Source of the DNA: Paraspadella gotoi
Lineage: Eukaryota; Chaetognatha
DNA: 64,000 nucleotides
Reading direction: 5' to 3'
NCBI GenBank assembly: GCA_051294375.1
Contig: JBJCIZ010000744.1
Location: forward strand, 1,931,252-1,995,251
Made by a program: the position numbers and the translations under genes. How positions within the stretch are numbered: position 1 is the stretch's first letter; every line of letters starts with the position of its first letter. Positions 21,928 through 32,817 of the stretch are shown here, one piece after another. Under the pieces are notes generated by a model that was given only the letters and a program-made list of their open reading frames with translations, did no database searches and had not been told where the DNA came from.

Positions 21928-22184
21928 GACGGATCTGAGAAGCAGAGAAGAGAGAGACGAGAGAGAGAGAGATGAAGAGAGAGAGGAGGAGACAGGGACA
22001 GAGGAGAGAAGAGAGAGAGAGAGAGGAGCGAGGAGAGAGAGTTTTAGAGAAATTTTCAAGCCTGCCAGCACGTGTCCATTATTCAGGCTTTCGTCGCCTC
22101 CAACACATCAATAGTAAAGACACCGGGTCGTCTATTAGGGTATTCCGCTCAAGAAGAGAAAATGGCATCTTTGGTATTGGAAGG

Positions 22185-22690
22185 AACTGAGGGAAAAGGA
22201 TGGCAGGGAAAGAAGGAGCAGAGCGTGCGAAAGGGAAGGAATAGGAGGCGCAGGAGGACAGAGGCAGAAAGGGAGGAAGACAGAGAGGAGAAGGGAGACG
22301 GGAAAAGAAGGAGTGGCAAATGAGAAAGGAGAGAGGTGGAGAGGAGATAACTGGAGGGAAGGTGGCGAGAGGAGCGGAGAAGGACGGAGGAAGAGGAGGA
22401 AAGGAGGAAGCAGGAGGAACGAGGAGGAGGGATACGAAAAGGAGAGGATGGCAAGGACGAGGGAGGAAAGTAAGGAGGACGGCAAGTAGAGGAAGGAAAG
22501 GAGAGAGGAGGAAGAGTAGGAAGAAGAGGAGGAGGAAGAGGGAGGGAAAGGAGGAGAGGAGAGGGGAGGAAGAGGAGGAAAAGGGGAGAAAGAGGAGGAA
22601 AGAGAGGAGAAAGAGCGAGAGAAAGAAGAAAGAAGAAGGAGGAAAAGGAAGAGGGAGGAAGAGAGAGAAGACAGAGAATAAGAACAAAAG
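22185..22690. repeat. Polypurine block
   Basis: About 500 bp of A/G-rich, irregular GGAGGAA/AGGAAGAGG sequence. Long frames on both strands (Lys/Arg/Glu or Ser/Phe/Leu/Pro) are compositional. A (GAC)n run lies at 22890-22930. Confidence 0.8.
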
Positions 22691-23335
22691 GAACTTGATG
22701 GCTAAAAGGATGAATTCAAAGAGGTCAGAAGAAATATAGAAGGAAGGAAGCCGATCCCAAAGGGGGAAAAAAAAATAAGAAGCTTAACATCAGTAGAGAT
22801 GGACGTCGCGTACGAGCAAATGCCACAAACGACGACAACAACCAAAAGCGGGACGAGGGGGGAAGCCGATTATTCATCTGAAGTACGACGAAAGATGACG
22901 CGACGAGCACGACGACGACGACGGACGACGACCGAGTTCCTGAAGACTATCTCCTGAAAGACCGGGCCTGCATCGTTGAGGCATTAATGTCTGTCACGTC
23001 AGGACGTTTATGATTGAAGTAAAAAGGACAACGCGGGAGAAGATAGGAACGAAGAGCGAGCAGCTGCGGTGCGAGGGCTGGATGAAAAGAGCTAGGAATC
23101 CCGTGGAGATAATTTTTTCTGTGTTTGATTATCTTTCTTAGTTCCGCGTCTTTTAATCCTATTTTTTCTGTATTTACAGATGTGGACAACTCTGACAACC
23201 ATTCTAGAGACAGGATAGGAGAGGAGAGAAGGCGAGGAGCGAAGAAAAAGAGGAAGAGATCGACGACGAGAGAAGTATAGATAGTGGTAAAAGGACGGAA
23301 CAGCAGACGAAAGGAGAGAAAGCAGAAGACAGACC
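22690..23335. other. Ordinary-complexity spacer, no gene recognised
   Basis: Mixed sequence with a GAC trinucleotide run and GAGGAGAG patches. Frames of 60 to 170 residues on the minus strand resemble no family I know. Confidence 0.4.
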
Positions 23336-23339
23336 AGAG

Positions 23340-23928
23340 CCCATACACCATTTCTTTACCCATCATTCGCTTTTGATTTTTTCTTTCCCTATTCAGCGCC
23401 ATCATTGCAAAATATCTCCCTCCTGCACAAATCGCACAATCTGTGGTAACCGCAGATTGCAAACTGCAACAAGAACGATACGAAAGACCTCTTAAACAGA
23501 ATTGATAGATTATTAGATACGATTGCTAGATTCCTAGAAGATTTGAGCGAGTGGTGAAGAATTGGTAGGCGATAGAAGATTCTATCAAAAACCAGTAAAA
23601 TATGTTGAACTTTTCGGCACATCGATGTCCGGTCGATGCGTTGCGTGTGCAACGGTATTATCTTACTCATTGTTTCATGAAAAGTTAGAAAAGTATGAAA
23701 AATAGAACGATGTTTGTAATAAAAACAAATACAGTATTAAGGAGAAGAAACATAAAGGAGTGACGCGAGAGAGAGAATAACAGTTAGTTTGCGTTTTCAT
23801 TTCAAAACAGATTAACAGAAGGAGAAAAGGCGGTAGTCTGATTGACGGTTGAAACTATCAGTTGCGTGATTTGATGACGGGTTAACCATCAGTCGATCTG
23901 AGTAGCGGTGAAACCGATCTCTCTCTGT

Positions 23929-23930
<2 letters not shown>
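23340..23930. repeat. Tandem duplication, copy 1
   Basis: Aligns with 23975-24500: ATTCTTTTGATTTTTTC-like start, ATGCAAATATTGCAAA versus a garbled form, CAGTATTAAGGAGAAG, and GATTGACGGTTGAAAC. Copy 1 is noisier. A short (GA)n tract at 23931-23960 separates the copies. Confidence 0.7.
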
Positions 23931-23965
<35 letters not shown>

Positions 23966-23974
23966 GAGATTATT

Positions 23975-24500
23975 TTTACCATATTCTTTTGATTTTTTTC
24001 TTCCTATTGCGCCAATCATGCAAATATTGCAAATGCAAATTTGGACGCAGATGCAAATGCAAAAGAACGAAACGAAAATTTAAAAGATTTAGATTTAGAA
24101 GATTTAGATTTAGAAGATTTAGATTTAGAAGATTTAGATTTAGAAGATTTATAAAAACAAGAAAAATGTCTTTTACTTTTCGGTCTGTCGGTCGATCTGT
24201 CCGTGAACTATTTGTTATATAGTTTTCAATAAGAAGTTAAAAAGTAGTTAAAAAATAAACATTTTAATAAAACAATACAGTATTTAAGAGAAGAAAATAA
24301 AGGGAGGAGGAGAGAGAGAATAAAATTTAGTTTACTCTTTATTTCAAAACAATTTAAAAAGAGAAAACGCCGTATCTGATTGGACGGTTGAAACCATCAT
24401 TCGGTATCTGATTGGACGGTTGAAACCATCATTCGGTATCTGATTGGACGGTTGAAACCATCATTCGGTATCTGATTGGACGGTTGAAACCATCATTCGG
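23975..24500. repeat. Tandem duplication, copy 2
   Basis: Cleaner copy of 23340-23930. It contains four perfect 15-bp units AGATTTAGATTTAGA at 24085-24144 and ends in the 32-bp array at 24372-24499. The equivalent positions in copy 1 are degenerate. Confidence 0.7.
24372..24499. repeat. Four perfect 32-bp tandem repeats
   Basis: Units begin at 24372, 24404, 24436 and 24468 with no difference between them. Each starts GTATCTGATTGGACGG and includes an inverted CCAAT box (ATTGG) and the dyad GGTTGAAACC. The repeats touch each other without spacers, so this is not a CRISPR array. Confidence 0.95.
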
Positions 24501-24516
24501 TCTTAGCATTGTTTTA

Positions 24517-24559
24517 CTTATGACATAAGTTATATCATAAGTTATAACATAAGTTATGT
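24517..24559. repeat. Palindromic ATAAGTTAT tandem motif
   Basis: ACTTATGACATAAGT is a near-perfect palindrome and is followed by two ATAAGTTATAACATAAG-type repeats at a period of about 14-15 bp. Confidence 0.75.
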
Positions 24560-24708
24560 TAGATAGAGTTTCAGAGTCATAATTCCGGCAGGATTAGTGT
24601 CTAGTAATAGTTGTTAATTGATTCAGTCTTGCATACCAGATTATTACTAAATACTATTACTAAATAGGTTATGTCATCTGTTGACTGTAATTCAGGAATA
24701 ACTTCATT

Positions 24709-24765
24709 CATCTATCTATCTCTCTTTTTAACCGTTTATCTATCTATCTATCTGTCTATCTTTCC
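24709..24765. repeat. (CTAT)n tract
   Basis: TCTATCTATC units with an interruption by TTTTTAACCG. A (CT)n tract follows at 24878-24912. Confidence 0.9.
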
Positions 24766-24875
24766 TTCCCATTCCTCACTCAGATGTCATTCTGAATGCA
24801 GTAAACTTTTTGAAGCTCGAGTCTTTTTTTCCTTCTTTGTTGGTATCTTTTCGCTTTGGTGCCTCCCACGCTGCC

Positions 24876-24913
<38 letters not shown>

Positions 24914-25040
24914 CTCTCCATAGTTAAGTGGAAAGTATGAGTTGTAGCGAGGAATAAAATAATTATCGGGCGCCGACGGGGATCCGCCAGACCCAGAGAG
25001 AGACGAGAGAGAGTGAGACGAAGACGAGCAGAGAGGAGAG

Positions 25041-25964
25041 NNNNNNNNNNNNNNNNNNNNNNNNNNNNNNNNNNNNNNNNNNNNNNNNNNNNNNNNNNNN
25101 NNNNNNNNNNNNNNNNNNNNNNNNNNNNNNNNNNNNNNNNNNNNNNNNNNNNNNNNNNNNNNNNNNNNNNNNNNNNNNNNNNNNNNNNNNNNNNNNNNNN
25201 NNNNNNNNNNNNNNNNNNNNNNNNNNNNNNNNNNNNNNNNNNNNNNNNNNNNNNNNNNNNNNNNNNNNNNNNNNNNNNNNNNNNNNNNNNNNNNNNNNNN
25301 NNNNNNNNNNNNNNNNNNNNNNNNNNNNNNNNNNNNNNNNNNNNNNNNNNNNNNNNNNNNNNNNNNNNNNNNNNNNNNNNNNNNNNNNNNNNNNNNNNNN
25401 NNNNNNNNNNNNNNNNNNNNNNNNNNNNNNNNNNNNNNNNNNNNNNNNNNNNNNNNNNNNNNNNNNNNNNNNNNNNNNNNNNNNNNNNNNNNNNNNNNNN
25501 NNNNNNNNNNNNNNNNNNNNNNNNNNNNNNNNNNNNNNNNNNNNNNNNNNNNNNNNNNNNNNNNNNNNNNNNNNNNNNNNNNNNNNNNNNNNNNNNNNNN
25601 NNNNNNNNNNNNNNNNNNNNNNNNNNNNNNNNNNNNNNNNNNNNNNNNNNNNNNNNNNNNNNNNNNNNNNNNNNNNNNNNNNNNNNNNNNNNNNNNNNNN
25701 NNNNNNNNNNNNNNNNNNNNNNNNNNNNNNNNNNNNNNNNNNNNNNNNNNNNNNNNNNNNNNNNNNNNNNNNNNNNNNNNNNNNNNNNNNNNNNNNNNNN
25801 NNNNNNNNNNNNNNNNNNNNNNNNNNNNNNNNNNNNNNNNNNNNNNNNNNNNNNNNNNNNNNNNNNNNNNNNNNNNNNNNNNNNNNNNNNNNNNNNNNNN
25901 NNNNNNNNNNNNNNNNNNNNNNNNNNNNNNNNNNNNNNNNNNNNNNNNNNNNNNNNNNNNNNNN
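25041..25964. other. Assembly gap, 924 N
   Basis: Largest gap. Its left edge is (GA)-rich and its right edge (CTT)-rich, so the two flanks have opposite purine polarity. Frames reported across it would be meaningless. Confidence 1.
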
Positions 25965-26150
25965 TCCTCTTCTCCTTCTTATTCTCCTTCTCTCCTTATT
26001 CTCCACCTCCCCTTCTTATCACCTCCTCCACTTCTTATTCTCTTCCTCCCCCTCTTATTCTCCTCCTCTCCATCTTATTCTCCTTCTCCCCTTCTTTTTC
26101 TCCTTCCTCCTTTCTCCTCAGTCTTTCCTTCTCTCTCCTCCTTTCCTCCA
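25965..26150. repeat. Pyrimidine minisatellite (TTCTTATTCTCCTCC)
   Basis: Imperfect repeats of CTTCTTATTCTCCTTCTCC. It ends in a polypyrimidine tract followed by CAG at 26149-26151, which would make an acceptable splice acceptor. Confidence 0.85.
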
Positions 26151-26235
26151 GGTACCAAACCGTCAATTATTTTCCCATGAATTCGTTCCAGTCACAAATC
26201 ACGAAGAACAAATCGATGGACCGCCACCTGTTTTC

Positions 26236-26396
26236 TGATTGGTCTAATCGTTTAATCATCGCTAATTTGATTGGTTAAAATCACCAATTGATCTATCGCA
26301 GCTATTTTGGTTGGTGAAAGTATCTAATCACGGATAATTTAGCCGACCAAAAGATTGATCAAAATGACACAAGTGTCTTCAATTTGATTGGCCAAA
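26236..26396. repeat. Degenerate array of inverted CCAAT boxes
   Basis: TTTGATTGGTTAAA-like cores at 26237, 26269, 26309 and 26386 are separated by 32, 40 and 77 bp, with related intervening sequence. This fits a decayed tandem repeat of roughly 38 bp. Whether NF-Y binds is unknown. Confidence 0.5.
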
Positions 26397-28100
26397 GTAA
26401 ACGAAGTTCCAAGGAGTAAATATTATAAATATAATTTAAAAATTAAAAATTAATATTATAAATAATATAAATATTATTTACAAATTCGTTACGAACCACC
26501 ACTGGATAGTGGGATACCCGAAATGATAAATCACAATCAAGACCAGTCGTAACGTCAGTATTGTTATAAGCAAACACTGAAGTACAATTTCTGTAATATT
26601 TAATTATTTATACAAAGCTAAGCTGTATCTTTTTTTACATTTAAAACTTAGGACCCAAAAAATAAAACACCATAAAAATACCTTTAAAAATCCATAAATC
26701 CAGGTTTTATTCCCTAAAAAGGTTTTGAATGAGCGACGAAAAGCAATGACATCGCGCGTCTTGTTTCTCGTTGCACCTGATGCCGAATGAATCGTAGAGA
26801 CGTACACACGCGCCTCGCAACATTCCGTTCCGTGCCCATGACCGTATCTGGGTATTCATTCNNNNNNNNNNTCAGAATAATTTACGAGGTTTTTCCGCAT
26901 AAATTATTAAAACTGACATCTTCTTCATTTTTATTTTTTTGTTTCAAAAAAAAAAAAAAAAAATCTCAAAGGCTGATTTTGCATAATTTGTCGAAATAAA
27001 TTTCGATTTTTTTTTCGTTTCGTTTCATGTTTTACTTTTATTTTTTTCTCATTTATTAATTTCCCCTTTTCTTTTTTTCCCCATTTTTTCCTTATTTTTT
27101 CCTTTTTTTTTATAAGGATCTCCTTTCTCTTTCCAACGTTTTATCTCTGCCGATAGAAATCAGTTCATATTTCTTCTTATTTCTTGAATCCTTTTTCTTA
27201 GTTGTACGGAGACTCTATAAGAAGATTTTCAGCTCGGTAGGTCCGTCCGTTATAGCTTATACTTTTTATATAATAGAATTATTAATTGATTATCAAAAAG
27301 AAATATTGTGGTTTGCATATCTTTCATATGCTTCATATTTGTGCTGTTCTGTAAGCAGCCGAAAAATAATATAATATAACATGATTCATATAATATTGAA
27401 TTAGTTTTAATTAATAATTAGGAAAAAGGGAAAGTATTATTTTTCATACATACATATCATGATTATATAATTATTTAAAAATACATTTATAAGAAAAGAT
27501 AAAGCGGCTCAACACAGTTTTCCTTTTTTTCTTTTTTATTCTATTTTCTAATCTTTTTATTCTTGCTACCATTTTCCATTTTCTCCATGCCCGATACTCT
27601 GCCGTCCCTGCCATACCATGCTCCCGACCCTGTCAATTACCCTCCGTCTTATGCGGGTCAGGTCAGGAATCTCAAGGTCAACCCATTTCGGGTCGGGAAA
27701 TAGACGGGGGGATCAGGGTGAAAAAAAAATAGGAGGGAAAAAAATAAACAAAATAGTAGAAAGGAGAAAAAAAAAGATAAACGATCGAAAGGATGAGAAA
27801 CGACGTTAGAATTAAAAACTATGTTTTTTTAGTGTTTCTTCAGTCAGATATGGCAGAATGAAGATTAAGATTAATAAGATGCTGGAACCGCATTCCGAAG
27901 TTTCATTGGCTGCAGCTGGATCCGCTCCTGCAGCCCCCAACGAAATGAAATAAGAAAACTCTAAAAAAGAGGATATGTACAACTTTAGTTCCAGTAAAAT
28001 ACATTGAATTTCGCTTTAAGCTTAGAATGAAGTAATAAGATATTATCTGAAATGTAAATGTAAAAATCGGCGCGCGACAGTGCAAAATCCCTTGCGGATC
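26397..28100. other. AT-rich spacer, no gene recognised
   Basis: AT-rich sequence including a 10-N gap at 26862-26871, poly-A at 26946-26962 and poly-T runs at 27000-27110. Frames of 60-75 residues at 26604-26999 and 27618-28130 match nothing I recognise. Confidence 0.5.
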
Positions 28101-28174
28101 AAAAACGTACAATCTCCGGATTCCATTCAAGAACGTTGGGTTTTTTATATATCAGGTGAAAGCGGTCTTAAACG

Positions 28175-28304
<130 letters not shown>

Positions 28305-29892
28305 TGGCAGAAAAGGTCTTCATGTTCATAACTGTCTGGATTCTTGCCACAAACTCGGATCTTTGTTTATCCGGTCCGCCAAGGCTTCTCGGCCTCGAGG
28401 CACGAAACGCGAAAAAAATGGAGGGAGGGGATCCCTCTCTCTCTCTCCCGCGTCCCTCGCTTCGCAAACATTTTTATATCTATCTATAAAAAATTTAGAT
28501 GTCAACCTCATTTATAAAAAATAAAATGCAATTGTACTATTCATCATAAATTAGAAAAAAATAAAATAATATAAGCTATCTTGTCCGCCCTGAACTATGC
28601 TTGGACAGGCTTTCTCGGTGGGTGGGATATTAAGTCTGTTTTTTTTTTTTCTCTTTTTTTCAGTGATTGTGTTTTTAAGGCTCCCCATCCCACGATCTTT
28701 TTCAACCAAAAATTAATGACCAACATAGCAAGTTCCCGCAAAGCTTTCAATCAAAGAGGCGGACTCTCTCACAGTTCTCCCGTTCATTTCACGTTCTCCC
28801 AGATCATACCACTGGCCTTCCTGTGGTCAGATACATAATCTCGTTTCCATTAATGCCCATATTTTAATATTTTTGAAAACCCCTCACAAACACATCACAA
28901 GGAATGCTTTTTTTTATAATTGAGACCGAAAAAAAAAAATTTTGTTATCCCTTCCTCATCATCATCTTCGTTTTTGCACACACGGCCTTACGTCCTTAGA
29001 ACATTCGAGCATTCCAATAAATTCCATCCGTTCATCCATTGAGGTCTCGTCGCATCCTGGTCATCCGTCGTGGTCCCGGCGTCTTCGTCTTGCGTCTGTC
29101 TCGGTCCACCAATCGTCACGCCTCGCACTCGTTTCCAATGACCCCTCGTTCCACGATCCCTCGACCATCCTGTCCTTTCTACGGCCTTTCCCGGCTTGTT
29201 GAATTAGCCCGACGGTCCTAACATCTCAAGCCCGGGGCAAAATATCGTTCTTCTTTTATCGCCCCGGCCCCCACCAAAGTATTTGGTTTTTATAAAATGA
29301 AAGCCAGGGCCTACAAGCCGCCCATCAACTTCTCTCTCTCTTTATTTCTTTTCTTTTTCATTCTTCTCTTTTCTTTTGTCTCTATTTTGCTTTTCTTTCT
29401 TTTTCTTTCTCTTTTTTTTTTTTTTTTCTTTCTTTTCTGTATTTTCTCCTTTTATGTCTTTTATTTTTTTTTTTTTTCTCTTCTTTTTTTTTTTTCTCTT
29501 CTTGTTCTCCCCTCTCTCTCTCCCTCCCTCCCCTCCTCCCCCCATCCCTTCATCTTCTTCTCCATCTCCTCTGTTTTTATTGTATCTCTTCTCTTCTTCT
29601 CTCTCTCCCCTCTCTCTCACTCTCGCATATAAGCCTCTTCTTCGCTTGCCTTCCTTAATTCCTTTTCCTAATTCCTTTCTTTTTTTTATATGACGGCCCG
29701 GCGCGGAATCATTTTTAGTTCAACCTTATAAAGGAATCGACGCGCTTTTGTGCCCTTGCCCTTTTTCTTTTCGCTCCTTTCTTCTTTCTTTTCTTCTATT
29801 CTTCTTCCTTCTCTTCTCTCTTTTTCTTCTTCTTCTTTCTTCTTCTTTAGGCCTTTCCCCGCCCGAAAGCCCCAAAAGACGAACTTTTTGAA

Positions 29893-30062
<170 letters not shown>

Positions 30063-30124
30063 TTTTGCATCAAAGACTCGAGACCAAAAATTGGAGATAT
30101 AGGGAAACCCCCCCATAATCACAT

Positions 30125-30215
30125 AATAAAAGAGACTAGACGAGTGATGATATGATGCATGATATGATGAATGATGCATGATGATGATGTGATATGATGA
30201 TATGATGATGGATAG
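30125..30215. repeat. Degenerate (GAT)n tract
   Basis: ATGATATGATGCATGATATG-type sequence, the noisy equivalent of the clean (GAT)n at 43520-43592. Confidence 0.8.
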
Positions 30216-30514
30216 CATTAGATTGTTATCTTGCAAGCCCCGTGATAGTTCCCGATATTATTAGGCCATTATTTACCGCTAAAATCAATACGTGAATACC
30301 GCCGTCTACCCATGTAGTTAACCGTTTCAATTAACTTTGTTTTTCAAGAGCATTATAATTTGCTCCTTTAAAGAACTTTAAAAAGGACAAATTTATTAAA
30401 TTAATTATATTTCATTCTTATTTTTTAATTTTTAATTTTTATTTTTTAATTTTTTTTTATTTTCATTTGTGTAATCTCTGTTTTTATTATTTTGAAATAA
30501 AAATATAAATTTCT

Positions 30515-30660
30515 TTTCTTTCTTTTCTTTCTTTCTTTTTCTTTTTTCTTTCTTTTTTTTGCTTTCTTCTTTTTTTCTTCTTTTCTTTTCTTTCCTTTCT
30601 TCTTTTTTTATCTTTTTTCTCTCTCTTTCTTCTTCTTCTTCCTCTTTCTTCTCTTTCTTC
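30515..30660. repeat. Degenerate (TTTC)n tract
   Basis: TTTC/TTC-rich, the noisy equivalent of the clean (TTTC)n tract at 43858-43970. Confidence 0.85.
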
Positions 30661-31264
30661 ATTTAATGCTTGGTTTTCGTTTTTTCTCTTCTAAGGAAAA
30701 ATAATTTTTGGGTTTTATTTTGTGGATTATTTTCGAAATTTTCTAATCATTGCGGAAAAATTTTTGAAAGGAAAACGATGAGAGAAAAAGAGAAAAGAAA
30801 AATTCAAGAAAAAGAAAGAAAAACCAAAAGGACAAGAACAAAGAGAAAGAAAAAGAAAGCAACAAAAAAAGACAGAAAGAAAGACAGAAGAAAGAAAAAA
30901 GAAAAAGAAAGAAAGAAAGAAAGAAAACGGAAAGAACAAATTAAACAAAAACAGAAAAAGAAAACAATCAAAACTAAATTATACTCGATTCCATCCACAA
31001 AATCCAGCGTGAATCGGAGCCGGAGAAAACGATGTTTCCACTCATGAAACCAAAGACGGTAAGGAATGTCATCGTTTGTTGTTAAATTGTGTACATCAAT
31101 GAGAAAGAGAGAGAGAGATGAGAGAGAGACGATGAGAGATGAGAAGAGAGGAGAGAGAGACGAGAGAGAGAGGAGAGAGAGACGAGAGAAGGAGAAAGAG
31201 ATGAGAGGCAGAGCTGCGCATTGATTTTACGATGTCCTTTTTACTCATGTTCTTAGATCACATC

Positions 31265-31405
31265 AGTTACCAATGATTAAGGAGAGGAAAGGGGGGCGGG
31301 GAAGGGGGAAAGAGAAAATGGGGAAAGGTGAGAGGAAAGGGGGCGGGGGAAGGGGAAGAGGGGGAAAAAGAGGAGAGGAAGGCGGGAGCGGGGAATGAGG
31401 GAAGA
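31265..31405. repeat. G-rich purine block, inverted at 36740-36905
   Basis: GGAAAGGGGGCGGGGAAGGGG-type sequence. Its reverse complement (CCCCTTTCCTCCCCTT pattern) appears at 36776-36905 in front of the second S copy. A (GA)n tract follows at 31456-31525. Confidence 0.7.
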
Positions 31406-31544
31406 GTAACGGCGGAAAGGATTGGAAATGAGATGGAAGGTGAGCGCTGAGGGACATGAGAGAGAGAGAGAGAAAGAGAATGAGAGAGGAGAGAGATGGG
31501 GAGAGACGATGAGAGAAAGAGAATAAATGATTGCAGCGTACCAC

Positions 31545-31840
31545 TAGCTAAAATCGCTGGAGGTGTACGTAGTAAAAATATTTCCCCGTTTTATTTTTGG
31601 AATTTTGTTATTTCAATTTTAACCATTTTAAAAGACGCAGCAAAAGGTTAATGTTTTGAAAAGGCTTAATGTTTCAGGTTATCTGTAATCTTGTAATCAA
31701 TATATTCAATTGTATTACTTTATGAAACCTTATTTATCTTCCTCTGTAATTTTTTTACAATATATGTGTCTTCTACAGAACTCTCTGTATCCACATATTA
31801 GTATTTCCTATTTTTCGCGCCGTCATAGCCGAAACACAGA

Positions 31841-31850
<10 letters not shown>
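31545..31850. repeat. Palindrome, left arm
   Basis: Reverse complement of 31911-32200. Paired landmarks include GGAGGTGTACGTAG with CTACGTACACCTCC, and the segment CGTCATAGCCGAAA with TTTCGGCTATGACG. A (GA)n tract and a 25-N gap sit at the centre. Confidence 0.9.
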
Positions 31851-31871
<21 letters not shown>

Positions 31872-31885
31872 AGAGAGATGAGAGA

Positions 31886-31910
31886 NNNNNNNNNNNNNNN
31901 NNNNNNNNNN
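31886..31910. other. Assembly gap, 25 N
   Basis: Lies exactly at the centre of the palindrome. Confidence 1.
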
Positions 31911-32245
31911 TTTCGGCTATGACGCGCGAAAATAGGAAATATAATATAGTGGATACAGAGAGTCTGTAGAGAGTAGAGACACATATATTGTAATAAAATT
32001 ACAGAGGAAGATAAATAAGTTTCATAAGTAATACAATTGAGATATTGATTACAGATTACAGATAACCTTGAAACATTAAGCCTTTCAAAACATTAACCTT
32101 TTGCTGTCGTCTTTTAAATGGTTAAATTGAAATAACAAAATCTCAAAATAAAACGGGGAAAAACTACGTACACCTCCAGCGATTTTGCTAGTGGGTACGG
32201 TGCACCGTACACCGTACACCTTACACCGCGCTGCCAATCATTTAT
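31911..32245. repeat. Palindrome, right arm
   Basis: Inverted copy of 31545-31850 with scattered small differences. It carries an extra CACCGTACACCGTACACC tandem and a 12-bp palindrome ACGGTGCACCGT at 32197-32208 that the left arm lacks. Confidence 0.9.
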
Positions 32246-32256
32246 TCTCTCTCTCT

Positions 32257-32817
32257 NNNNNNNNNNNNNNNNNNNNNNNNNNNNNNNNNNNNNNNNNNNN
32301 NNNNNNNNNNNNNNNNNNNNNNNNNNNNNNNNNNNNNNNNNNNNNNNNNNNNNNNNNNNNNNNNNNNNNNNNNNNNNNNNNNNNNNNNNNNNNNNNNNNN
32401 NNNNNNNNNNNNNNNNNNNNNNNNNNNNNNNNNNNNNNNNNNNNNNNNNNNNNNNNNNNNNNNNNNNNNNNNNNNNNNNNNNNNNNNNNNNNNNNNNNNN
32501 NNNNNNNNNNNNNNNNNNNNNNNNNNNNNNNNNNNNNNNNNNNNNNNNNNNNNNNNNNNNNNNNNNNNNNNNNNNNNNNNNNNNNNNNNNNNNNNNNNNN
32601 NNNNNNNNNNNNNNNNNNNNNNNNNNNNNNNNNNNNNNNNNNNNNNNNNNNNNNNNNNNNNNNNNNNNNNNNNNNNNNNNNNNNNNNNNNNNNNNNNNNN
32701 NNNNNNNNNNNNNNNNNNNNNNNNNNNNNNNNNNNNNNNNNNNNNNNNNNNNNNNNNNNNNNNNNNNNNNNNNNNNNNNNNNNNNNNNNNNNNNNNNNNN
32801 NNNNNNNNNNNNNNNNN
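32257..32817. other. Assembly gap, 561 N
   Basis: From (CT)n on the left to the S minisatellite on the right. Confidence 1.

Noticed and set aside
22079-22739. 202-residue Ser/Phe/Leu/Pro protein and 139-residue Arg/Glu/Gly protein
   Set aside because: Opposite strands of the same polypurine block; purely compositional.
24372-24499. Possible CRISPR array (four identical 32-bp repeats)
   Set aside because: The units are directly adjacent with no unique spacers, there are no cas genes, and the context is animal DNA.
25013-26278. Frame of 421 residues
   Set aside because: Most of it is a 924-N gap and the rest is pyrimidine minisatellite.
31911-32245. Terminal inverted repeats of a DNA transposon around 31545-32245
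   Set aside because: The arms are contiguous apart from a (GA)n tract and a placeholder gap, with no internal transposase and no target-site duplication, so a hairpin artefact or simple palindrome is likelier.
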